Of a stretch of DNA of 19,938 bases, positions 1 to 6,383 are shown piece by piece. The DNA lies in contig CAYZPY010000031.1 of the NCBI GenBank assembly GCA_964480425.1, positions 1-19,938 on the forward strand. Reading direction: 5' to 3'. The stretch's first letter is position 1. Each line of letters starts with the position of its first letter. The notes beneath the pieces are model-generated. The model was not told the DNA's origin. It did not search any database and was given only the letters and a program-made list of their open reading frames with translations. The position numbers and the translations under genes are program-made. Source of the DNA: CAYYMD01 sp964480425 (lineage in GTDB: Bacteria > Planctomycetota > Phycisphaerae > SM23-33).

Positions 1-115
1 TTAGAATAATCGTGTTATCGAAAATTCGAAATCAAACGTTGGGACACTCGTGGGTGGATACCTTAATTTAGGATGAACACCTTGATTTTGCGACATTTAT
101 TCTTGAGGTGATACG

Positions 116-1027
116 TTGCAGGTCGAGCAACAGAAAAATTTGCAGCAACAGAAAAATTTGCTTAGATTGATTCTTTCGTCGCTTCCCAGGCGTCGGCACT
201 TAAATTTTCACGAGTGGTGGCCTATGGGCACCGTTGGGTCGGTGTTTTCCACGGTGGGAGACACGCCGCCCCCGCGGGGTTTTGACATCTGGGGCTGGCA
301 CGACAATATCATCGAAGATTACATGATATACTTCGTGACGGCCGGGAGCGGGCGCTGCGTGTTCGGCGACGAGGAGCACGAGCTTCACGGCGGCAGCCTG
401 GTGCTTATAGGGCCCGACGTGGTGTTTACGCTCGTCTCGTCGCGCCAAAGCCCGATGAAGGTTTATTGCGGGCGTTTCGGAATATACAACAACTCCAGCG
501 GTTACCGCGCGCGGAAGCGATATCCGCTGAGCGTGGTTTTCGTTCCCAATCGGCTTCATTACTACCAGCAGATATTCGAGGGGATAGACCGTCACAATCG
601 CAAGCCGCACATGCCGGTCGAGCCAGGTGTGTCATCGGCGCTGCTGCACGTGGTGCTGGCGCAGGTGTACAACGACCTTTCGGACATTCTGGATGGGGCG
701 AAGTCTCACATGCAGGACGAGATAGAGGGCGTGTGCCGGCTTATCGAGGGCCGGCCGACCGAGCGGATCGCTCTTGGCGACATGGCCGCGATGGTGAACC
801 TTTCCAAGGCGCATTTCATTCGCAAGTTTCGTGAAGTTACCGGACAGACGCCGAATCAGTACCTCATACGCGTTCGCTGCGCGCGCGCCCACGATCTTCT
901 TCGCGAGGGCAATTCTGTTCAGCAGACGGCACAGACGTGCGGCTACCCGGACATGTACAGTTTTTCCAAGCAGTTCAGGAAGGTTTACGGATTCGCTCCC
1001 TCGCTGCTGCTTCACAGGAAACGATGA
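116..1027 (+). CDS. AraC-family transcriptional regulator
   Basis: Predicted DNA-binding regulator of 303 residues with a two-part layout. Residues about 40-115 form a beta-rich, cupin-like sensing region (GSGRCVFGDEEHELHGG is typical of AraC ligand domains). Residues about 205-300 form the double helix-turn-helix: first HTH around IALGDMAAMVNLSKAHFIRK, then the family signature FRKVYGFAPS near the C-terminus. The start is TTG at 116, supported by GAGGTG at 105-110 five bases upstream; there is no in-frame ATG nearby. The first codons hold a perfect 18-bp tandem duplication (126-161) that repeats QQKNLQ. The gene is monocistronic and convergent with the zinc-ribbon gene downstream, so its target is not evident from context; carbohydrate genes are common targets of the family but none lies here. 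Family assignment is firm, ligand unknown. Confidence 0.93.
   Translation: MQVEQQKNLQQQKNLLRLILSSLPRRRHLNFHEWWPMGTVGSVFSTVGDTPPPRGFDIWGWHDNIIEDYMIYFVTAGSGRCVFGDEEHELHGGSLVLIGPDVVFTLVSSRQSPMKVYCGRFGIYNNSSGYRARKRYPLSVVFVPNRLHYYQQIFEGIDRHNRKPHMPVEPGVSSALLHVVLAQVYNDLSDILDGAKSHMQDEIEGVCRLIEGRPTERIALGDMAAMVNLSKAHFIRKFREVTGQTPNQYLIRVRCARAHDLLREGNSVQQTAQTCGYPDMYSFSKQFRKVYGFAPSLLLHRKR
126..161 (+). repeat. Perfect 18-bp tandem duplication at the start of the AraC-type gene
   Basis: AGCAACAGAAAAATTTGC occurs twice head to tail (126-143 and 144-161). Because 18 is a multiple of three it keeps the frame and doubles a Gln/Lys/Asn-rich hexapeptide directly after the TTG start. Confidence 0.95.
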
Positions 1028-1065
1028 GTCAGTAGATCGGCAAATCGGTTAATAAGTTAACCGGT
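1026..1065 (+). repeat. Degenerate octamer repeat, consensus near WAATCGGT
   Basis: Reading in steps of eight from 1026 gives GAGTCAGT, AGATCGGC, AAATCGGT, TAATAAGT and TAACCGGT. The units are related and begin within the stop codon of the AraC-type gene. A similar array follows the stop of the FAD oxidoreductase (15401-15432, minus strand). Confidence 0.5.
1046..1063. terminator. Small hairpin between convergent genes
   Basis: CGGTTAA (1046-1052) and TTAACCG (1057-1063) form a perfect 7-bp stem with a 4-base loop, extendable by one wobble and one A-T pair. It lies between the 3' ends of the AraC gene and the zinc-ribbon gene. There is no good T-tract on either side, so terminator function is tentative. 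The same bases belong to an 8-bp-period repeat (1026-1065). Confidence 0.35.
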
Positions 1066-1072
1066 GGTTTCG

Positions 1073-1510
1073 TCATCCGCCAAGCAGCGATACGCACACC
1101 ACCACGGCGATGCCCAGGATAATCGCGCCCATCGCCACGGCCAGGTAGAGAATGAACCTGCGCGGGGAGGGTTTTGTGTGGGGAAACGGCGTATCCGGGC
1201 GTTCGAGATTATCGCGATGCTCGGACTGTTGGGGCCGGTTGACGTCGCGTTGGGTGTTTTGCCCCAGCGCGGGGAAAACGTCGGTTTCGTCGGCGGGGTC
1301 TTTTATGCGCATGGCCAATTCCGTATCGGTCAGGTCCCGCCCGTCGGACACCTCGCCGCGCCGGTGCTGAGCGCAGGTGTTGCCGACCGATAAATATTCA
1401 CCGGCTACGGTCTCCTCGTTGCCGCACAGGGGACATTGTTCTTTGCCGCCGGCGCTGCGGTCTTCAACAAAGACATTCTTCCCGCAGTTCTTGCATTCGA
1501 ATTTAATCAT
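1073..1510 (-). CDS. Zinc-ribbon protein with C-terminal membrane anchor
   Basis: Hypothetical protein of 145 residues. The N-terminus is a zinc ribbon with two CxxC knuckles (C6/C9 and C26/C29) in the pattern IKFxCxxCGxxxxV...AGxxxxCPxCG, which is frequent in short planctomycete proteins. A hydrophilic linker (about 35-115) follows, with many Asp, Glu and Arg residues. A single strongly hydrophobic helix at about 119-142 ends two residues before the C-terminus, so the protein is probably tail-anchored with the ribbon in the cytoplasm. It lies downstream of the kinase and phosphatase on the same strand, with a 134-bp gap that holds its own promoter candidate. The ATG at 1510 lacks a clear Shine-Dalgarno site. 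Its role is unknown; being a target or membrane docking point for the kinase pair is speculation from position only. Confidence 0.82.
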   Translation of the reverse strand: MIKFECKNCGKNVFVEDRSAGGKEQCPLCGNEETVAGEYLSVGNTCAQHRRGEVSDGRDLTDTELAMRIKDPADETDVFPALGQNTQRDVNRPQQSEHRDNLERPDTPFPHTKPSPRRFILYLAVAMGAIILGIAVVVCVSLLGG

Positions 1511-1561
1511 ACTGATTTCGCATTCAGGTATGCACGACCCTAACCCTCGCCTGGGGTCAAC

Positions 1562-1590
1562 ATTTTAAAGGATTATCCGCCGAGCGACAA
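1562..1590 (-). promoter_or_regulatory. Candidate sigma70-type promoter of the zinc-ribbon gene
   Basis: On the minus strand TTGTCG (1590-1585) and TAAAAT (1567-1562, 5 of 6 matches) are separated by 17 bp. The start codon at 1510 lies about 45 bp past the expected transcription start. Found by eye only. Confidence 0.4.
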
Positions 1591-1644
1591 AGGTTTCTTT
1601 TTTGATTTTGAAATTTTTCGGTTGGTTTTGAGGAATTTCGCGTT

Positions 1645-2493
1645 TTACCGCAGCGAGGCGATGGCGCGGACGCATTCGGCGGCCTTTTGGTCGTTCATGG
1701 TCTGGTCCGTGGAAAACTCGACGATGCAGTCGTTGTCTTCCTCGCTGGTCAGCGCAAGTGCGCGCGGGGCGAAGATTTCCCACGGCGAAGACATCTTGCG
1801 GTGTCCGATTATGAAAAATTCGACCTCGAGTTTCTCGGCCAGTTCCTCGATCGTCTGTGGCGTGTGTCCCCGTCCCCACACCCATCGGTATATTCGTCCG
1901 CCGCGCCGCAGGTCGTTGTCCTGTGATTTTTGCCGCAGGTCATCGATGCCGCCCGTCGCTTCGTCGGGTTTTGAGGGCAGCGAATGGCTGACCAGCACGC
2001 CGTTGGGGCACACCGCCGCCAGCGGCATTGACTTTAGAAACTCCATCACGGCCGAGAGCACCGCCTGCCCGCTGTGTCCGAATGCGTAGTGCACGCCCTG
2101 TGCGAATGCCCGGCACGCCCCGCGCCCGTCCTTTACTATCTCTCCGCCGGTCACCTGCGCCAGGTCGTGGTTGCCCATGACGAACAGGACCTGTTGGGGA
2201 TTGGAGACCTTCATTCTTGCGGCGCGGAGCAGCAGGTCAATACTGCGGTCGTGCCCGCTGCGCGGGTCGGGTGGGGCGTGGATCAGTTCCTGCAGGATAA
2301 TCCTCCGGTCGGGATAATCGCCAATCGCGGCGTGTGAGACGATGCGCGTGAAGTTTCGCCGGTGCCCGTGGATGTCGCCTGTGACGATGACGTTTTTGCC
2401 GGCGGATAACGTTACGAGATTCCCCTCCCTTCGCGGGTCGTTTAAATTCTCCCCGGCGGCTCGCCTGAATGTTTCAACGGCCGGGTCAGGCAT
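1645..2493 (-). CDS. Metallophosphatase, PPP-like Ser/Thr phosphatase
   Basis: Predicted cytoplasmic metal-dependent phosphatase of 282 residues. Metal-binding motifs appear in the order of the calcineurin-like/PPP fold: GDIHGH at 39-44, GDYPDRR at 58-64 (compare GDxVDRG, with the last Gly replaced by Arg), GNHD at 107-110, a His in LVSHSLP (H170) and a His in IIGHRK (H231). The spacing between motifs II and III is longer than usual, so motif II is less secure than the rest. There is no signal peptide or membrane segment. The ATG overlaps the 3' end of the kinase gene by 8 bp, which implies translational coupling and a shared role, most simply removal of phosphate that the kinase adds. Nucleotide or tetraphosphate substrates are possible for this fold, so phosphoprotein activity is inferred from the neighbour. 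Confidence 0.88.
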   Translation of the reverse strand: MPDPAVETFRRAAGENLNDPRREGNLVTLSAGKNVIVTGDIHGHRRNFTRIVSHAAIGDYPDRRIILQELIHAPPDPRSGHDRSIDLLLRAARMKVSNPQQVLFVMGNHDLAQVTGGEIVKDGRGACRAFAQGVHYAFGHSGQAVLSAVMEFLKSMPLAAVCPNGVLVSHSLPSKPDEATGGIDDLRQKSQDNDLRRGGRIYRWVWGRGHTPQTIEELAEKLEVEFFIIGHRKMSSPWEIFAPRALALTSEEDNDCIVEFSTDQTMNDQKAAECVRAIASLR

Positions 2494-3358
2494 TTGAGGC
2501 AGGCCTGGATTTGGCCCCGGCGCGGTTTTGATTTTCCAGCGACCTGATTATAAGGTCCAGCCGGGAGGCGGTTTCTTTCATCGAGGCGGGGCGCCGCGAC
2601 TGGTTGAACTCGATGCAGTCGGTGATAAGTTTGCTCAGGGGCGGAGTGACGTTCGGATTGATTTTCTCCGGGGGGGTGACGTTCATTTCATGTCTCAGCG
2701 TAACTTCGCCCTTTTTCGGCATGGCGGTTGGTATTGCCTGCCCGGTGAGCGTCCAGTACAGCGAAGCGCCGAAGTTGAACACGTCGGTTCGTGCGTCCAG
2801 CGGCTGGCGGTTGACCTGCTCCGGCGCGATGAAGTCCGGGGTGCCCTGGATTCGCTGTTTGACGGTTCCTATGGTGCAGGCCTGTCCCAGGTCCACGATT
2901 TTGACCGTTCCGTCGCCGGCGACGATTATGTTGCTGGGCTTCATGTCGGCGTGGACGTATCCCCGGGCGTTCATGTACGCCAGAGCGGCGGCGACGCGCG
3001 AAAATATCCGCAGTGTCCTGTGGAGCGATTCGGGCCTGTCGCCCTGGAGGGATTCGCCCCGGCAGAATTCCATTATCAGGTGCATTTCCCTGACTTTCAG
3101 CCACTTCCTTATCTTGCGGATTTTGTAGATTTTCCTGATGGAGGGGTGGTCCAGGCGGGAGCCGATTCGGTATTCGTTAATGACCTGCTCGAAGAACCGA
3201 TCGTCCGAATTGTCGCGCTTGACGACGCGTTTGAGTGCGTAGTCGCGATTTTCCCCCGGGTCGCGTATCTGCCAGATGGTGCTCCTGGCCCCACTGCCCA
3301 ATATCTGCACCACGTTGTAACCCGGCACGTCCAGTGTTTGTGAAACACCCATCTGCAT
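2486..3358 (-). CDS. Soluble Hanks-type serine/threonine protein kinase
   Basis: Kinase of 290 residues that is essentially only the catalytic domain. Visible elements: glycine-rich loop GSGARS (21-26), ATP-anchoring Lys in YALKRV (K43), helix-C Glu probably E62, catalytic loop HADMKPSN (136-143) with D138 and K140, metal-binding DLG (156-158) in place of DFG, and GTPDFIAPE (172-180). The Arg of the usual HRD is Ala, so this is a non-RD kinase, a group that often does not depend on activation-loop phosphorylation. There is no transmembrane helix, PASTA, FHA or other sensor domain; the last 20 residues are a low-complexity tail. It heads the cluster with the overlapping phosphatase and has a promoter candidate 45-73 bp upstream. 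An alternative start is Met3; neither start has a strong Shine-Dalgarno site. Confidence 0.93.
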   Translation of the reverse strand: MQMGVSQTLDVPGYNVVQILGSGARSTIWQIRDPGENRDYALKRVVKRDNSDDRFFEQVINEYRIGSRLDHPSIRKIYKIRKIRKWLKVREMHLIMEFCRGESLQGDRPESLHRTLRIFSRVAAALAYMNARGYVHADMKPSNIIVAGDGTVKIVDLGQACTIGTVKQRIQGTPDFIAPEQVNRQPLDARTDVFNFGASLYWTLTGQAIPTAMPKKGEVTLRHEMNVTPPEKINPNVTPPLSKLITDCIEFNQSRRPASMKETASRLDLIIRSLENQNRAGAKSRPASNA

Positions 3359-3402
3359 CTTTACTTATCAATATAAAGGGATGAATTCGAACAAGCAATC
3401 CT

Positions 3403-3431
3403 ATATTAACTGTAAAGTGCCCGCTTGTTAA
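3403..3431 (-). promoter_or_regulatory. Candidate sigma70-type promoter of the kinase-phosphatase operon
   Basis: On the minus strand TTAACA (3431-3426, 5 of 6 matches to TTGACA) and TAATAT (3408-3403, 4 of 6) are 17 bp apart. The predicted leader to the ATG at 3358 is about 38 bases. The surrounding AT content is clearly higher than in the flanking genes. Confidence 0.45.
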
Positions 3432-3528
3432 AGCAAAATCGATAATTCTATTTTTTTTCATGTCGCCCATTGCGCGCACCGCGCCGGCGTGCCGGCATGA
3501 CGGCGTTTTAACGACCGGCGGTGGGGTG

Positions 3529-3534
3529 TATAAT
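3529..3534 (+). promoter_or_regulatory. Possible -10 box upstream of the flippase-like gene
   Basis: A perfect TATAAT lies 34 bp before the ATG at 3568. The matching -35 position (3506-3511, TTTTAA) is poor, so this is a partial signal only. The region 3359-3567 is the divergent intergenic space and I see no gene in it. Confidence 0.35.
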
Positions 3535-3567
3535 CCGTGCCGGGCGGATGTGATTTAAAGAGGACGA

Positions 3568-4737
3568 ATGAAATCGCACAAGACACTGCTGCTGGCCGGG
3601 AAAATCGCAATAGCCGCCGGGCTGCTTGCCTGGGTGCTCAGTCGCGTCCACTGGCACGATTACGTGGTCCATCGCAGCAGCGGAAATACGTACGCCGTGC
3701 TTGGCAAAAGCGCCCGGGGGCTTGAAGTGGCGCGGGGTGTGCTGTGGTGGCGAACGACGGAGGTTCGCCCGGCGGATGAATTTCAGCCGGTCAAAGGCGC
3801 CAGGCGCGTGGTGCGACTGGGTTTCGCATCGAGCGTCAAAGGAGTCAGGCCTATTTACCTGGCGGGCGCGACGTTGTCGTTTCTCTGCGCGCTTGTGACG
3901 GTGGCGGTGCGGTGGTGGCTGCTGCTTCGGGTCCAGGGGATAAGGATACGTCTCTGGGAGGCGATTCGCCTGATGTTCCTGGGTCAGTTCTTTAACGCGG
4001 TGGTTCCCGGCACGGTGGGCGGGGACCTCGTCAAGGCCTACTATGTTTCGAGGCACACCACGCGCAAGACGGCGGCGCTGGTGAGCATACTGGTGGACAG
4101 GATGACGGGCCTGAGCCAGCTGCTGCTGCTTGGCGTGGTGATGATTTGCGTGATATGGCTGGGAGGATGGGGGCAGACGCAATGGCTCGCACGACCTGCG
4201 ATAATCCTGGCGGTGCTGGTTGCCGGACTGCTGCTTGCCGGATTGTTCATATTCAGCAGGCGGTTTCGTAGGGCGCTTCGGATTGAAAAGTTCTACCGTC
4301 GCCTTCCGATAAGCCCGCAGATCGCCGCCGCAGGAAAAGCGGCCGATATATACCGGCGGCGGATGGGCTCGCTGGCGGCGATAGGCGCCGGCACGATTGT
4401 CTCGCACACAGCGTGGGTGGGGGCCGTCATGCTGGTGGGCATGGGATTGTCTATGCCCCTTCCGTGGTATCATTTCTACGTTTACGTTCCGCTGATATAC
4501 ATCATCGGTGCGGTTCCGCTCACGCCGGGCGGGGTGGGCCTGATCGAGAAATTCTACGTGGTTTTTTTTGCCTCGGGACAGGTCACGCCGAGCATGGTGT
4601 TGGCATTGGCGCTGCTGGCCAGACTTATCCCGATGTTTCTTGGTCTTCCGGGTCTGGTGGTGGCTGTTACCGGTCCCAAAGTCCCCGACGCCGATACCAT
4701 GCGAGCGGAGCTTCTGGCCGGTCGCCAGGGGGGCTGA
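3568..4737 (+). CDS. Flippase-like membrane protein (lysylphosphatidylglycerol synthase TM / YbhN family)
   Basis: Polytopic membrane protein of 389 residues, of the family that includes the membrane half of MprF and the YbhN/UPF0104 proteins; members are thought to move or bind lipids. Family hallmarks are VVPGTVGGDLVKAYYVSR (about 146-163) and TPGGVGLIE (about 318-327). Hydrophobic segments can be picked out at about 7-24, 95-117, 126-150, 168-205, 208-230, 270-295, 300-322 and 340-375. There is no synthetase (MprF C-terminal) domain, so aminoacyl-lipid synthesis is not expected. Between the first and second helices is an extra polar segment of roughly 45 residues. The start is well supported by AAAGAGGA at 3557-3564 just before the ATG. 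The next gene (PilZ) is 129 bp away and may have its own promoter. The lipid substrate is unknown. Confidence 0.88.
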   Translation: MKSHKTLLLAGKIAIAAGLLAWVLSRVHWHDYVVHRSSGNTYAVLGKSARGLEVARGVLWWRTTEVRPADEFQPVKGARRVVRLGFASSVKGVRPIYLAGATLSFLCALVTVAVRWWLLLRVQGIRIRLWEAIRLMFLGQFFNAVVPGTVGGDLVKAYYVSRHTTRKTAALVSILVDRMTGLSQLLLLGVVMICVIWLGGWGQTQWLARPAIILAVLVAGLLLAGLFIFSRRFRRALRIEKFYRRLPISPQIAAAGKAADIYRRRMGSLAAIGAGTIVSHTAWVGAVMLVGMGLSMPLPWYHFYVYVPLIYIIGAVPLTPGGVGLIEKFYVVFFASGQVTPSMVLALALLARLIPMFLGLPGLVVAVTGPKVPDADTMRAELLAGRQGG

Positions 4738-4866
4738 GGGTCCGTCGCTCACGGCGGGTAAATTATTTGGGGGCGAATTTTTATATTGTTTAAGTCAATA
4801 CGATAAAGGCACGAAAATATATGTAATACGGGTCGGCGAGGCGTACGAAATACTCAAGGGTGAAAT

Positions 4867-5655
4867 ATGGCTGGTTTTAAAGAGTCTACCGGAAGACAGA
4901 TAAATGAAATTTTATCGCTGGCGGGGAAGAAGCAGGTGCCGGTCACTATTATCGTTCGCACCGAAAAGAGTTGGCTGAGTTTTCACAGCCGTATACTCTC
5001 GGTGGGGATGGGTCACATATGGCTCCGCCCGCCCATAGGGGGCGACGTGGACGCCGCACACGAGTTTATCCCTTCCGAAGAGGTGGGTCTGACATTCAAG
5101 CTCAAGCATCACAAGTACATTTGCGGCGTGAAGGTAATAGGTATGCGCGCGCTGAGCGATTCTCAGGATGGGCAGGTTCCCGCACTGGTGGTGTGCTATC
5201 CCTCGAACATCCGTATGCTTCAGCGCCGGGTGTTTGAGCGGGTGGAGGTTCCCCCCGGAAGGATAGTTCGCGCGTCGTTCTGGCTGGGAGGAAAGGACGC
5301 CGAACCCAACGGCGCTTCGCCGGACAGTCCGATCTGGTGCGGTCAGGTGACCGACATAAGCGCCGGTGGTTTCCAGGTTTCGGCGGCAAAGTCGGCGGCG
5401 GCGAGTCTCGACGTGGGCGACCTTGTGGGGGTCCGCCTGGTCTTCGGGGTGGGGGGGCATTCGGTCTATACCGACGCGCAGTTCCGCCACGCCAGGGACG
5501 GGCAGTCCTGCGAGAATGTGCTGCTGGGCTTCCAGTTCATGGGGCTGGACCAGACACTCAAAGGACGAGCCGCCCTGCGCCTCATCGTCGCGAAGGTAAA
5601 CGAATTGCGGCTCGATGCCAGGCGGGCGAACACCGCCGTGCGATCGTCGAAATAA
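4867..5655 (+). CDS. PilZ-domain protein, YcgR-like two-domain layout
   Basis: Predicted cytoplasmic c-di-GMP effector of 262 residues. Residues about 15-105 resemble the beta-barrel that precedes PilZ in YcgR-type proteins. Residues about 115-250 form the PilZ domain, with the two c-di-GMP motifs intact: RVFER (R121, R125; RxxxR) and DISAGG (D163, S165, G168; DxSxxG). Both Arg residues and the DxSxxG loop are needed for ligand binding in the family, so binding is likely. YcgR homologues brake flagella; others control polysaccharide secretion. No motility or polysaccharide gene is in the window, so the output is open. The start has AAGGG about six bases upstream of the ATG. The upstream 129 bp (4738-4866) is AT-rich and probably holds a promoter I could not define. 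Confidence 0.88.
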   Translation: MAGFKESTGRQINEILSLAGKKQVPVTIIVRTEKSWLSFHSRILSVGMGHIWLRPPIGGDVDAAHEFIPSEEVGLTFKLKHHKYICGVKVIGMRALSDSQDGQVPALVVCYPSNIRMLQRRVFERVEVPPGRIVRASFWLGGKDAEPNGASPDSPIWCGQVTDISAGGFQVSAAKSAAASLDVGDLVGVRLVFGVGGHSVYTDAQFRHARDGQSCENVLLGFQFMGLDQTLKGRAALRLIVAKVNELRLDARRANTAVRSSK

Positions 5656-5725
5656 TGGCGGGACCGCCCCGTGCGGGCCAAACCTGAGTCTTGCCCGTTT
5701 TGAAGCGGCGGTTTAAGATGCGCCC

Positions 5726-6265
5726 ATGTCCGCCGGGTCCGGCAATGCGAGTGTGTATTCGGTCTGGTCAACGGCGTGGGGGCCCGTAGGCGCCGTGTCC
5801 GGGGCGCGGGGGCTGGTGAGATTCGTCCTTCCGGGCTACCAGCGAGACGAACTGTGCGACATGTTATCCTGGGAGCATCCCGGCGCGCTGCGCGACGACG
5901 GGGCGATGGAGCAACTGGCCGAACTTACCCGCAAATATTTCAACGCCGGGGTAGTGGATTTTTCCGCCGTGGCGTGCCGCATGCCGCCGCAAGGTACTTT
6001 CACCCAAAAGGTTCTCATCGCATGCAAGGAGATACCCTACGGGCAAACGTGCAGTTACTCATCCCTGGCCGAGCAGATTAACCGCCCCGACGCCCCGCGA
6101 GCCGTCGCCGCCGCGCTCGGCAAGAACAAAATTCCCCTGGTCATTCCGTGCCATCGTGTGATTTACGCCGACGGGCGCATCGGCGGTTACTCGGCGCCCG
6201 GCGGGTCCGAACTGAAAAAACGCCTGCTGGACCTGGAGCGGTCGGTGACCGGATGCGAGGAATAA
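5726..6265 (+). CDS. ogt: Methylated-DNA--protein-cysteine methyltransferase
   Basis: Suicide DNA-repair enzyme of 179 residues that moves the alkyl group from O6-alkylguanine to its own cysteine. The active-site motif is IPCHRV with acceptor Cys142, preceded by the conserved Asn134 and by RAVAAAL, whose Arg125 is the base-flipping Arg finger. YGQTCSYSSLA (105-115) is the usual recognition-helix start, and GRIGGYSAPGG follows the active site. The N-terminal 90 residues form the variable alpha/beta domain. The length matches single-function Ogt/MGMT proteins; there is no Ada-type regulatory domain, so an inducible adaptive response is not implied. The ATG at 5726 has no good Shine-Dalgarno site, so the start is the least certain part. 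It follows the PilZ gene by 70 bp. Confidence 0.93.
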   Translation: MSAGSGNASVYSVWSTAWGPVGAVSGARGLVRFVLPGYQRDELCDMLSWEHPGALRDDGAMEQLAELTRKYFNAGVVDFSAVACRMPPQGTFTQKVLIACKEIPYGQTCSYSSLAEQINRPDAPRAVAAALGKNKIPLVIPCHRVIYADGRIGGYSAPGGSELKKRLLDLERSVTGCEE

Positions 6266-6319
6266 TTTCCAAAGTCGCCGGACGACGCCGACGGCGAATA
6301 ATTAAACTTGCATTAAGTG

Positions 6320-6339
6320 CCGGCCGGCGGCCCGGTCGG
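6320..6339 (+). terminator. GC-rich hairpin after the alkyltransferase gene
   Basis: CCGGCCG (6320-6326) pairs with CGGTCGG (6333-6339) over seven positions with one G-U pair and a 6-base loop. It lies 55 bp after the stop codon. No T-tract follows, so it is only a possible terminator. Confidence 0.3.
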
Positions 6340-6383
6340 TGAGCCGGAATGGAAAAACCGAAGTTTCCGAAATACAATGATGC

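Noticed and set aside
1..115. Possible promoter or small gene at the left edge
   Set aside because: The region is AT-rich with a short TCGAA/TTCGA inverted repeat at 18-29, but no -35/-10 pair is convincing and no coding frame stands out. It is probably the AraC-type gene's upstream region.
3177..3479. Minus-strand frame of 100 codons across the kinase start and its upstream region
   Set aside because: It overlaps the kinase N-terminus out of frame and covers the AT-rich promoter region. No ribosome site or domain is seen.
3508..4752. 414-codon open frame antisense to the flippase-like gene
   Set aside because: The product is rich in His, Arg and Gln with no domain, while the plus strand encodes a clear membrane protein family.
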